From Oenanthe sinensis (lineage: Eukaryota > Streptophyta > Magnoliopsida > Apiales > Apiaceae), in assembly GCA_028671895.1 (NCBI GenBank), contig CM053807.1:51947903-52011902 (forward strand): 64,000 nt of DNA, given 5' to 3'. The stretch's first letter is position 1. Each line of letters starts with the position of its first letter. The notes under the pieces are model-generated. The model was given only the letters and a program-made list of their open reading frames with translations, was not told the origin of the DNA and did no database searches. The translations under genes and the position numbers were made by a program. This document shows positions 48,659 to 60,039 of the stretch, piece after piece.

Positions 48659-48838
48659 CTATGTTACTCGGACTCTTCATTTTACCTTCGAGTACCCATG
48701 TCGGACACTCGACACTCGGACATGGACACTCGTACGTGAACACTTATTTTAGGCCAAAAACATGTATATTTTTCAAAATATTTCCGAGTCCGATACTTGG
48801 ACACGTATCCATGTTCTAGCCGAGTCCGAGTAACATAG
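48659..48838. mobile_element. 180-bp MITE with perfect ends, upstream of the TGA gene
   Basis: Perfect 16-bp inverted ends CTATGTTACTCGGACT / AGTCCGAGTAACATAG. The duplication GTAGTGAA (48651-48658 and 48839-48846) has a further shared G possible. Eight bases favour hAT and nine would suit Mutator. Internal TCGGACA words repeat in both orientations. It sits 402 bp upstream of the TGA start codon, within the likely promoter. Confidence 0.88.
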
Positions 48839-48846
48839 GTAGTGAA

Positions 48847-49239
48847 TAGTAGAGAGAGAAAATTTGAAAATGAAAAGAAAGATAACTTTCTTTCAGGAAA
48901 AAATTGTCTTTTGCTTCTTTAGCATTCAATACTCTCCTCCTCTCTTTCTTTTATTTCTATCTTCTCACCTAAAATCTTTGTTCAGTTCTGCAACCGACTC
49001 TGTCTAGATTCATCTATTTATTTATAATTAACTAATGCTGCATGGTAGTACTCAATTTCAAAATATGTTATATTCCGTAGATTGTTGATAGATATCAAAA
49101 TATATACAAGCTGCTAGCATGTATCCATTTCAGAATCACTAGTATATGTACGCCCACACACACACACACACATATAACCGTGAACCTATCTTTACCATAT
49201 ATCATAGTACTCGTTACTCTCATTCTCTCCCCAAAAAAA
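48847..49239 (+). promoter_or_regulatory. Proximal promoter and 5' leader of the TGA gene
   Basis: Contains CT-rich blocks (48925-48965) and an (AC)n microsatellite at about 49153-49171. The A-rich context of the first ATG is CCCCAAAAAAAATGGG. A possible TATA (catataacc) lies at 49171-49179. No TGA-box motif was identified with confidence. Confidence 0.4.
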
Positions 49240-52200
49240 ATGGGTAGTTTGCCAAGAAGCCTTCTTCAATCCAATATAGCTTCTTCTGAGCAAGAAAACA
49301 GGCTTCTTTCTGCATCTAATGAAGCTTCTCCTTTCATGTCTAATTCTAGCAGAAACCAAGTTTCAGATCATCATCAGATCCCTTATGGTGTCATGAATCA
49401 ACCTAATTCATCATCTTCGGCCCTTAATCCTTCATCCAGTTTCATGTAACTTTAATTAGTACCGGATTTACTAATTATTTTATTTATTATCTATCTAGCT
49501 ATCTCTATAAATATGGCCCATATGTATAAGGTTGTTTTTATTTAATTTGAAGTTTTCTTTTTTGGCGTGTCTAAGCAGAGATAAAGATGGAGCAGGTCCT
49601 GACGATCTTGGCGAATTTGATCAAGCACTCTTTCTATACCTTGATGGACAAAACCCCAATTCTTCATCTTCCGCACTTCAAGAACAAATCAGTGAGTTTG
49701 GTTTTCTTAATTCTATTTACTCCCCCCCACCCACCCGCCCCCTCACATCTAATTATTTCCAACTCGAGTACCCCTTAAGCCTTTTGATTGATATTGTTTT
49801 AGTATCTTGGGACAGCACTGTTTTCTAACATAAATGAGGTACTTGTGTACTTTCTTAGATCATATACTTGTTTATCAAACTCAAAAAACTGAGAAAGCTT
49901 TTGAGGCCTTGCTGGAAAATGTAGCAAAGAATCTCTGATCACTCATGATTTTCTCCCAGACATCTTTTGGCTCTTCTGCATCTGCTGTGTTTTAAAAAGC
50001 AGAGACCTAGGCAAGAATTAAACACCCAAATTTTGCGAAAATTGGACCACTGGACAGTTCTTTAAAATACGGAAAAGTTATCTTTCAGTTAATATAAAAA
50101 CAATTCTAAGAAATAAATCAAATTGATTTACTGAAATTCTACTGATTTATCCCTGGAGCAACCGATTAGTTGCTTTAGTGGCTAAGCCCCCGTACCTATT
50201 TAAAAAACTTCCCTACATAAATTAAATCCTAGCGCTTTCACACACATATCTATATACAATATACAGAGTATTTGTGTATGCATATATTTATGACTTTATG
50301 CGGAGGGTCTTTTCATTGTTTGCTTCTCCAAGTTTTCCTCTTTTAACCTTCTTTAGTTTTACATATATTCTAACTTCCCTTTGTTTCAAAAATACAATCA
50401 TCTTCTCATAAGATTTAAAATTAGAAAATGAAACAGAGAGAGAGAGAGAGAGAGAAGATTTTTTTAACTAGGAATGTTTAATGGTTGTGATAGTTTACTG
50501 ATGAGAATATATATGCAGCTAATTCTGGGGCGAGGCCTCCAACACTCAATATTTTCCCATCTCATCCTATGCATGTGGAACCATCATCATCAATGAAGGT
50601 ATTATTACTTAGCTAATCTTTATGTTTCTATTAGTAACTGTTGCGATGTTTCAGTGCTACATCATTTTTTTAAAATATTAAAGTTGATAATAGTAATAGT
50701 CAAATTAAAATTAGATTTAATAATGAATAAATGGGTTTGTTATATGTTTGGCAGGTGAGTGCTATAAGTTTGGTCAACCCAGAAAACGTGGGGTCCAAGA
50801 GACCATTATTTGAAATGTCCGAGCTAAAAACTAGTGTTGTTAACGCCCCTCCTTCCGCTGACCCTCCGCCACCTAAAGGTGTCAAGGTAAGTGTGTGGTG
50901 TGTGTGTGTGTACTGTAAATTGATTGTACAGAACAGGCGCACACGGATACACAATACATACACGTACACCAGTACAGCTTATGTATAACATATAATTTTC
51001 TATATTTTATGCATACACATATATAGCTTCTTGGTATATATTAAAAAAATTATTAACATTTTTTTCTGTGTATTAATTCGTTTCGGTTGATTGTTGCAGC
51101 GTGAGGGGAACTCAGGCCCGGGGGCTACCAATCCGGAGAATGACCGACCAAAAACACCAGATGCCAAGGTGCTTCCCTGCTTCAATTTAATTTCAATATT
51201 GTGTGGAATTTATAGTACAAGAAGTGTATGTATATCATGTATTATGATTTTGTGAATGGATGAAAGAGTTGTTTGATTTGTACTTCGGTAAGCAGACATT
51301 GAGGAGACTTGCTCAGAATCGAGAAGCAGCCAGGAAAAGCAGGCTTAGGAAAAAGGTTAGTTAGGTTTATATTCAAGTATTTATTCACTTAAGTTAAAGA
51401 CCAAATAACCATCAGTTATGAATCATATATTTATTTTGGATAAGTCAATTACTAAATTTAATTATTAACATGATTTATTTGAATATGTGACAGGCTTATA
51501 TTCAGCAGCTAGAGAACAGCAGGGTGAAGCTTACTCAACTGGAGCAACAAATACAAAAATCAGCTAGAGCTCAAGTCAGTCAATTTTCCTTTATTAAGTT
51601 CAATCTATAGTTAATACTAGCTAGTAGTAATCTCTCTACTTCTCTATTTATAGAATAATATTTCTGTGTATGTGTGTATTTATCAATAAAAGTACGATCT
51701 CAGGGATATGCTACTGCTGGAAGTTCTCTTGTAGGAGAACATGGACTTCCTGTTGGAATAGGAAACCTCAGCTCAGGTGGCTAATAGTTTTAAATAAATT
51801 TAAAACTCATAGAAAATATATACACAGTACTCACACAGATATAGTAAAATTAGTATAAATAATAATTTACGACTTATTATCTTTGAATAATGTGTAATTA
51901 GATTAAAGTAATTATGAGAATAGTTATAGATGCAGTGATATTTGATGTGGAGTACGCAAGATGGCTGGAAGAACACCAGCAGCTGTTGTGCGAGTTGAGA
52001 GCAGCAATGCAACAGCATTTAGGAGAAAATGAGCTGAGGCTTTTTGTGGACAATTGTTTGTCTCATTTTAATGAGATCATCAACCTCAAATGCATGATTG
52101 CGAAAACTGATGTTTTTCATCTTCTCTCTGGTACTTGGAAAACTCCTGCCGAGCGTTGCTTTATGTGGATCGGTGGCTTCCGCCCCTCCGACATCATTAA

Positions 52201-53983
52201 GGTACTATTTATCTCTACATCTGTATGCATATACATATATACACAGTAAATATGTGCAAGTATACCTACATCTTGGCCTATCTTTAAAATAGCTAATAAG
52301 TAATTGTTATATTTCTCTGTCGATACAAATTTTTAACCAATTAATGTATTGACTGCATGGTTTAGTTTGTTGGGAGGTGGGAATCATGTAGACAATACTA
52401 GAAATAGAAGATTATATATGTGATTCATGCATTTAGTTGGTTGCGTAATAGAAGTGTTACGAATTTGAAGGTTAAACAAGCTAGCTAGTAAATCAAATAA
52501 TAGATCTTCATTTATGTATGCATCCAAACACAATACAGTATATAAGAATATATGATGTATTCATATTCAAATTATATTTACAATTTAAAAGACATTTAAA
52601 ACAAGTGTTAAAAAAATATCTTAACTTGTTTTTCTTTTGATTTAAACGTGATGTATGTTTTAGATATAGAGAGTAAAATATGAAATCTTGAATTCGTATG
52701 CTGCAGATGATTCCAAACCAAATTGAGCCCTTGTCGGAGCAACAGCTGATGGCTTTATATGGATTACAACAAACCACACTGGAGGCTGAGGAAGCACTGT
52801 CACAAGGTCTTGATGCTCTGAACCAATCACTATTGAACGTGATCGTTTCTGATTCTCTCACTTCTCCTGCAAATATGGCCAACTACATGGAACAGATGGG
52901 TTTGGCCATGGGAAAGCTGTCCACTCTTGAAGGTTTTGTGATACAGGTACGTCCATCACTCTCTTCCTTTCTGACACCCCCCCTGCACCAACTATACATA
53001 TATATTCATGTCTGTAATGTTTAGATACATATCTGTCTGTATATGCATGTTTACCATCTTCAGTGACAAGTAATATTATATAGCAAGCAGTCATCTCTCA
53101 CTAGTAGATATATACACTCATGCATATCCCAAGTGCAAGTACATTTCTAGACACACAAACATGTAGTTGAAATATTTATATACTCCCTCCGTCCCAATTC
53201 AAGTGTCTTGTTTGACTTTTTGAGGTCAAATTGACTAAGTTTTGACCGAAAATTACATATATTACATAATTATAAAAATTTAAAAAAATTATATCATTAG
53301 AAAATATATTTAATCTACTTTAGATTGTAACTTTTAATTTTTAAAAATTATAAAAAAATAATCTCTATAATTTGGTCAAAGTTTAATCAAATTGACCACA
53401 AAAAGTCAAACAAGCCACTTGAATTGGGACGGAGGGAGTATATAATAGTGTATATATGGAATTGGCCCACAAATAAATAAATGTATACATTAGACTGCCC
53501 ATATTTGTATGATGTGATTGCAGTAACCGTTTGACTAGAAACGTACAGACTGTTGGAACTTGAGACTGCACCAATCTGTAACTTCCCTTTTGAGCAAACA
53601 GAAACTCTACAAGTTTCAATGCAATTTGACACAGTTTACTAGGTTGACTTTTTGAAAATGCAGTTGCACACAAAGTTTATGTGTGTATATAATTGCAGTT
53701 GCTGGTTCATATTTATGATTAGTTGGTAATTATGGAATTAAGCATGAACTGGGTTTTTGCAGTTATGAATTCAAATCAATGACTCTAATTCTATGGTAAA
53801 GTTGTAATAAATTTATTGGTAAATTACCTGTAGGCGGATGCTTTGAGGCACCAGACAATTCATCGAATGCATCAACTCCTGACAACTCGTCAATCAGCGA
53901 AAGGCATGCTAGCAATTGCGGAATATTTCCATCGTCTCCGCACCCTCAGTTCCCTTTGGGCGGCTCGCCCTCGTCAAGACTAA
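49240..53983 (+). CDS. TGA10: TGA-class bZIP transcription factor, TGA9/TGA10-like
   Basis: The predicted protein is 491 aa from 11 exons: 49240-49445, 49579-49691, 50519-50598, 50755-50886, 51100-51168, 51296-51355, 51494-51574, 51704-51776, 51930-52201, 52707-52946 and 53834-53983. An alternative acceptor six bases later at 51936 would drop two residues. The long Ser-rich N-terminus with GEFDQALFLYLDGQ is typical of clade IV TGA factors. The basic region RRLAQNREAARKSRLRKK (from about residue 203) leads into a short zipper. A DOG1/seed-dormancy domain follows from about 275 to the end (EYARWLEEH, CFMWIGGFRPSDIIK). These nuclear factors bind TGACG elements; TGA9/10 act with glutaredoxins ROXY1/2 in anther development. 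TGA10 is preferred over TGA9 only because of neighbouring SRF2 and FTIP1. A Stowaway MITE lies in intron 10. Confidence 0.93.
53183..53438. mobile_element. Stowaway MITE with near full-length palindrome in TGA intron 10
   Basis: A 256-bp element with CTCCCTCCGTCCCAATTCAA / TTGAATTGGGACGGAGGGAG ends and TA duplications at 53181-53182 and 53439-53440. The inverted arms extend well inwards (TTGTTTGACTTTTTG versus CAAAAAGTCAAACAAG), so the transcript could fold into a long hairpin. It is a different family from the 251-bp copies. Confidence 0.92.
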
Positions 53984-54210
53984 TAAAGAAGACAGTGTTA
54001 TCTCCTGTGTTAGTTGGTTAATTGATCCTTGGTTATCTATATGTTGTGTTGTAATAGTTTCTTTTGACGTTTGTATGTCCTGGGTATGATACATAAGATA
54101 GATTATGTACATGAACCTAGATGGAAAGTATGTAGTAGTAAATTATGACTTATATGTGTGTAGAAAAAGTTATTAAGAGGAGGGTTATATAGTACACCTA
54201 TATATTGTTA

Positions 54211-54358
54211 GAGTTAATTCCATTTTTGTATCCCAATAGTTTGGACTAATGACACTTTAGTACTCATACTTTAGATAATTGCACAATGCATCCCATAACT
54301 ATTTGGGGCGTAAAGTGTCATTAGTCCAAACCACTGGGATGCAAAATATAATTAACTC
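54211..54358. mobile_element. 148-bp foldback MITE downstream of the TGA gene
   Basis: Inverted arms GAGTTAATT...TTTGGACTAATGACACTTTA and TAAAGTGTCATTAGTCCAAA...AATTAACTC cover most of the element. No clear target duplication. It lies about 230 bp past the TGA stop codon, probably near its polyadenylation region. Confidence 0.75.
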
Positions 54359-55096
54359 ATATTATTATAATTATAACATATTAATTACATGATAGTCTGG
54401 AATGCATAAATACATACCGTAACTTATATCCGCAGGCATTCTTGTTTCCTGGAAAGTAGCTCAGAGCAGCTGCATTGCATTGTGTTTGTAACTTAAAGAA
54501 CCGGGCTTAAAGCGAAGCAGAGTTGCTAAATTAGTACTATTGTTGTTACTTGTTATAATAATGTATTGTTGTCGTTTGTGAAATGTAAAGGTAAAAAAAT
54601 CTCAACAACAAACTGCAATCAACCTACCGTCATGACTGGAGCTCTGTAGTTATCACTCAAATTAGAGTCGCAGTTGAATCTATCTTACATTTGTGTTTCA
54701 AGTATGTTGTACACCGGAAGAAGTATGGAATGAAACGTCCGGTAAAATTCAAAAATAAAATCTAATTTTCATAAAAATATAACTTCAATTTAGATAAAAT
54801 TCAATATATATATTGAATGGGACTTGTGTTGGTCTTATGAGCCCCGGCCCTCAAAAGCCCTTGCTTGTAATTTTATAAATATTGTTCACCGCATCTTTAC
54901 CTCAGCCGCGTCTACACTTCTCCCCAATCCATACCAACATGATCTGTTTATTTATTTGTATTTGTAAGAGGGATCAAAACAAAGAGGTGTTGTGTGTAAG
55001 CAAAAAATAACATAGATTTATGCGGGAACTCTTGCATATAAAATATTATTATTATTATTTAAGATTTTTTTAATAATATATATACATATATATACT
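54359..55096. other. Spacer downstream of TGA gene
   Basis: No gene seen. Mixed-composition sequence to about 55000, then very AT-rich. Confidence 0.5.
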
Positions 55097-56633
55097 GTCT
55101 TATAACCCGTGCAAAGTACGGGCAGACTTAATAAATTATATATTAGTTATTTGATTTGATTTAAATATATAATTTAATTTTTTTATTATATCGGCTATAA
55201 TAATATAATACATAATAAAAATTATTTATAGATAAAATAATATTATTATTTTAATATTCATGAAATTTAATTAATAAATTTTAATATTCATGAAATTTAA
55301 TTAATAAGTTGTAATTTCAAGTAGAAGTGATGTGAGATATGTTATTAGATTGTTGTATAAAATATGACTCAACGATGATAGAGTTATATGTAAAATATAT
55401 ATGTTTTAAAATTAAATTATAATTATATCATAATTGCATAAAAAAGACGTATAAAAAGAAAACTTACGAATGATAAAAAGAGTTGTATAAAAAGACGACT
55501 TACCGGATGGACGACCAACTAACTAAACTTTTTATTTTTCTTTAAATTTATTTAGGAAATTTTTATTAATAAAAAGATTTAAAAATATGCTAGAAATATT
55601 TTAATTGAAATTTAAATCAAATAGTATATTTTAATGTATGTAAAATATAATATAATTTTAATATTCAAAAATTTTAATTATAAAATTGTAATTTTAAATA
55701 AATTAAAGTGTTTGAGCGATGATGAAAATTAAAAAGTATTAGTAGATTGTGAGTATAACTATATATTATAATTAAAAGAGAAGTTTGTTTAAAATAATAT
55801 AATATGAAAGTATAGATAATATAGATATAACATAGTGATAAAATTTAATTAATATTAATAAAATATTATTATTATTTTAATATTCATAGAATATAATTTA
55901 AATATAATATAATATTATTCTATTCACGATGAGTTATATAAAAGGAGACTATCGGGGTTAGAGTTGTATATAGGGTGTTGATATCGGTTTTTTAAGTTAA
56001 ACATATGAGTATCGATGGGAACTGGTTGTTCTAGTTTGAATAAAATTCTTCTAATTTGAGTAGAGCTTGTGTTTATCATAAACTTTAATAATATATTAAA
56101 TAAAAATTATAAGATAAATAGAATTCGTAAAAAAAATATATAGAATATAATTTAAATATAATACTCCCTCCGTCCCAACCAATTCTTTACACTTTCCTTT
56201 TTGGGACGTCCCACCCAATTCTTTACATTACTAAAAATAGTAACTTTTAACAATAAATATATTATTACATCCACTACTTCACTCCACTTTTTCAACACTT
56301 TACACTATTACACCCACTATTTCATTTATTTTAACAATAAAATCACTATTACACCCACTATCCTTGGTCTCCGTGCCCGGACCAAATGTAAACATTTGGC
56401 CGGGACGGAGGGAGTATAATATTATCATATCTTGTATAAAAGGAGGACTACTGGAGTTATGGTTGTATGTATGATTATATTCTTTTAAAATTATATTTTA
56501 TTAAAATTTAATGGTTAAGATTGTTTCTATGATTCACATAAAATTGAACGGTCAATATCTTTTCTATGATTCATCCGGTACCATACCCGCGACCAAAACT
56601 TTTAATCTTTCGGTTATAATAATATAGTATAGA
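55097..56633 (-). mobile_element. Possible non-autonomous Helitron
   Basis: In minus sense the sequence opens TCTATACTATATTATTATAA (from 56633) and closes with a hairpin CCCGTACTTTGCACGGG (55107-55123). This combination is seen at the ends of many plant Helitrons. The expected CTRR terminus is not evident and no Rep/helicase is present. The Stowaway at 56164-56414 is nested inside. Confidence 0.35.
56164..56414. mobile_element. Stowaway-type MITE, copy B (251 bp, inverted relative to copy A)
   Basis: TA duplications lie at 56162-56163 and 56415-56416, with CTCCCTCCGTCCC ends. The sequence is the reverse complement of 45247-45497 with no difference that I could find. It is inserted in AT-rich DNA upstream of the eL6 gene. 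Confidence 0.93.
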
Positions 56634-57181
56634 TGTCATTACTCCATAAAAAACACTTTTATATAAATAATAAGAAAGAACACAATAGAATCTTATATAA
56701 AACTCATTTAAATTATAATTTTAACATCAATTATGTTTTTTTTATGAATAATAATAGATTCTATCACGAAGTTAACAACAAATTAGGATTAAATATAAGA
56801 TGATTATATGTAAATTTTATTGTTAAAAAAATGTATATAAGATCCTATTCTGGATTTTATATTAGATTATGTAAATTTGATTTTTAAAATTTAGATAAAA
56901 TTTGATGTTAGATTCGATATGTTAAGCTTAAATATTGTTAGATTTTGTGATTTTAATTTTAACCATCAATTTTTTTTATGAAAAAATGAAGTATTGTAAT
57001 GATGTTCATGCGTGTTCTTTATAAATAAAGTTTTTTTTTTATGAAAGGCAACCATATATATATATATATAATGATTGAACACAGGGCATTAGCCAAAAAG
57101 GACGGGGAGTTTGTAGTTGTTAGTTGAGGCCAGGTTTATGGATTGGAGACAACAGTCCGATAGCCTTTGGTTTGGTTTGAG

Positions 57182-57263
57182 TGGGCCGAAAGGACTTGAT
57201 GAGACATAAAACTAGAAAAGAAAAGGCCAGGCCAAAATTATAAAAACAGGGGGATTAGGGTTT
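57182..57263 (+). promoter_or_regulatory. Site II and telo-box of the eL6 promoter
   Basis: A TGGGCC site II element (57182-57187) and a TTAGGGTTT telo-box (57255-57263) lie within 95 bp of the start codon. This pair is characteristic of plant ribosomal-protein promoters, where TCP factors and telo-box binding proteins link expression to growth. Confidence 0.75.
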
Positions 57264-57275
57264 ATAGACAGTAGA

Positions 57276-58564
57276 ATGAAAATTTCAGGACGGAAGACGC
57301 GAAACCCAGAATTGATTCGAGGGGTGGGCAAGTATTCAAGGTCTGAAATGTACCACAAGAGAGGTCTCTGGGCTATCAAGGCCAAAAACGGCGGCGTATT
57401 CCCAAGACACGATGCTCAGCCCAAATCTGAGGCTCCGGCGGTGAAGCCACCTAAGTTTTACCCAGCTGATGATATAAAGAAGCCTTTGATTAATAAGCGC
57501 AACCCCAGGCCCACCAAGCTCAGGTTGCCTGCCTGTCTGTCTTACGTTTTGTTTGTTGTTGCTAATAATATTATTGTTTGTTTATCATTTGATTAGGATG
57601 ATGATTTCAACTGACTAAACTAAACTAAACTAAACACTCTTTGTTTGTTTCTAGGGCGAGTATTAGTGGTGGGACTGTTTTGATTATATTGGCTGGGAGG
57701 TTTAAGGGCAAGAGAATTGTCTTTCTCAAGCACCTTCCTTCTGGCCTCCTCCTCGTTACCGGTATTCTCACCCTATCTTCTTACTTGCTTTATTATCATA
57801 CTTACATGAATACATACATTTCTCTACATTTTACTCAGTCCCATTTTTTTGTATCCTGTTGTATAATAATGCTAATGGTATTCATTTATCCACCTTTTAT
57901 TCTACAAGTAACAAAAACATATTAACATGCCCCCAAAACATCAATGTAGCTTTCTGTTTGCAAGTTTTTTTCTTGTTTTTATTTCCTATCTAGCATTTCA
58001 TTTTTGGGGTTGACCATCGCCCGCAGAATGTTGTGCTACTATGGGTTTAATTCCTAAATATATTTTACATCAATTATTGATTTTTTTTCAATCCTCTTAT
58101 TTGTGAATTATAACAGTTTACGTACATGTTTTCCCCCCTTCATAATAGGCCCTTTTAAGATAAACGGTGTCCCACTGAGGCGTGTGAATCAGGCATATGT
58201 GATTGCTACTTCAACTAAAGTCAACATAGATGGGGTTAATGTTGACAAGTTTGATGACAAATACTTTGCCAAGGAGGTGGAAAAGAAGAAGAAGAAAGGG
58301 GAGGGAGAGTTTTTTGAAACTGAGAAAGATGTAAGTCTCCCACGTTTTGCCTGTTTCTCTTTTTCTTATGGTGTTTACTTATCATACTATGCTCTGTGGA
58401 ATTTCTAGGACAACAAGTCCCTCCCACAGGGAAAGAAGGACGATCAGCAAGCTGTGGATGCTGTTTTGTTGAAGTCAATCGAGTGTGTCCCTGATTTGAA
58501 GACCTACCTGAGTGCGAGGTTTTCATTTATGTCAGGAATGAAACCCCATGAACTTGTCTTCTAA
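57276..58564 (+). CDS. RPL6: 60S ribosomal protein L6 (eL6)
   Basis: A 230-aa protein from four exons (57276-57523, 57655-57761, 58149-58330, 58409-58564) with in-phase GT-AG junctions. Conserved blocks are RGVGKYSRSEMYHKRGLW, GGVFPRHDA, the KOW-like VLIILAGRFKGKRIVFLK, GPFKINGVPLRRVNQAYVI and the end GMKPHELVF. A Lys-rich EKKKKKGE stretch lies before exon 4. Length agrees with plant eL6 (about 233 aa). It is a structural component of the cytosolic large subunit. The N-terminus (MKISGRKTRNPE) differs from the usual MAPK... start, but this ATG is the only in-frame one between the telo-box and the conserved region. Several copies usually exist per genome. Confidence 0.97.
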
Positions 58565-60039
58565 ATGTTCCAACCTTTAAGAGGGACATGAATACTCCAC
58601 TTTTGCAGTATATGACTATTGTCTCATTCAGTATTATGCTCTCTTATGAAATTTAAATCGACCATCTGCTTTTTTGTCTTGTTGTCTACCGAGATGACCT
58701 GTGAATTTGTTGAATGATATTGTTCTGTTTTATTGCGATAGGCTGTGTTTAATATAGTTATAACATTGTTAGTTTTTTAGGTTTTTTGTGCCACTTCATT
58801 AGTTAAGGCAAGGCTTGTGATTTTAAGATTCAAGCATCTGATGATTCAATTGGCACATTTAGAGATCGTTAGGATTGTTGATGGAAATGGGAATGAGAAT
58901 GATGTGGAATTCCAAGGGATGTGGAGGGAATGATATAACGACCTAGAGGGAATGAAGCTCCTATTCCATACAACCAAATTATTAATCTAAACACCAAGAC
59001 ACGGTTGTCCTCGTTAACCATGAAACAAATGCAAACTTAGAATTGTTACATTAGCTACCATTGTGTAATAATACGGTAAATTGCCAATGCTGCTTGTCCT
59101 TGCTTGTCAGTCTTCAAAATTGTAGTTCATTCCTACTCAAAATCCCATCATGTTTTTGTTATTACCCATTACGTTCCTGGTTTCTAGTATGTTTTCGCTC
59201 CAGTTCTATATAGACTGTGATGTATTAATTGTTTTTATAGTTGTGCAATCAGGTTGAAAAAATTGAAAATGTGAGGGAATAAAATGAATTTTGTGTTGTT
59301 TAGTGGTAATATCACAATTTGCATCCTTCAATCCTTGCTAGTTTTCTAAACCCCGTTGATTTTAAAATCATTTCGAGGTTGCATTATATTTGATAATTAA
59401 CTGTACATTCGCCAATGGTATATAAAAAAAGAGTTAACCCTTCCTCTTTTATTATAATCATTCCTTTCCTGCACTTGCCAACAAATTGGAACATACTAAA
59501 TTTTGTTATTGTAAAATGTTTAAGCAGGCTTGTTTATACACAAGTCCAGTCTTATTAACGAGAATGTCGGCTTGTTCATACAAAAGTCGAGTGTCATTAT
59601 TAGTCTACAAAAGCCCTCCAGTAGGGAGGCGAGTGATAGTGAAAATACAGTGTGTATATGTATTTACAAGTTTGTAGGCTAATTTATTTCTTTCTATTAA
59701 TAAGTTGCCTATATATATGGTCTTCCAAAAAGAATCCAGGTCGCAATTTCCCAAGCTGTCCATAATCTAGTTCATATGTTTCTTCTTGATGTAAAAAGAA
59801 ATATAAATTTACAACATTACTGTCCTGTTTGTTAACGAACTGGGTTCAACACTTCAACTTGTTAAACTCAGATCAAGAATTTACCAACATCTCGCCAGAA
59901 AAGGAATACAGAAATAATCTAAAACAGGAACTAAACACACATGCATTAGATTTTAGTTTCCCTGAAGCAACTTCTCGTTTCTCTAGTTTTCCGTTGGATA
60001 CCGTTATAATAGAGGCATTTCCCGTGCATTATTGTATTT
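58565..60039. other. Spacer between convergent eL6 and FTIP1-like genes
   Basis: Contains the 3' UTRs of both genes and no other coding signal. The only repeats noted are short, such as ACACAAGTCCAGTC/ACAAAAGTCGAGTG around 59537-59592. Confidence 0.55.
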
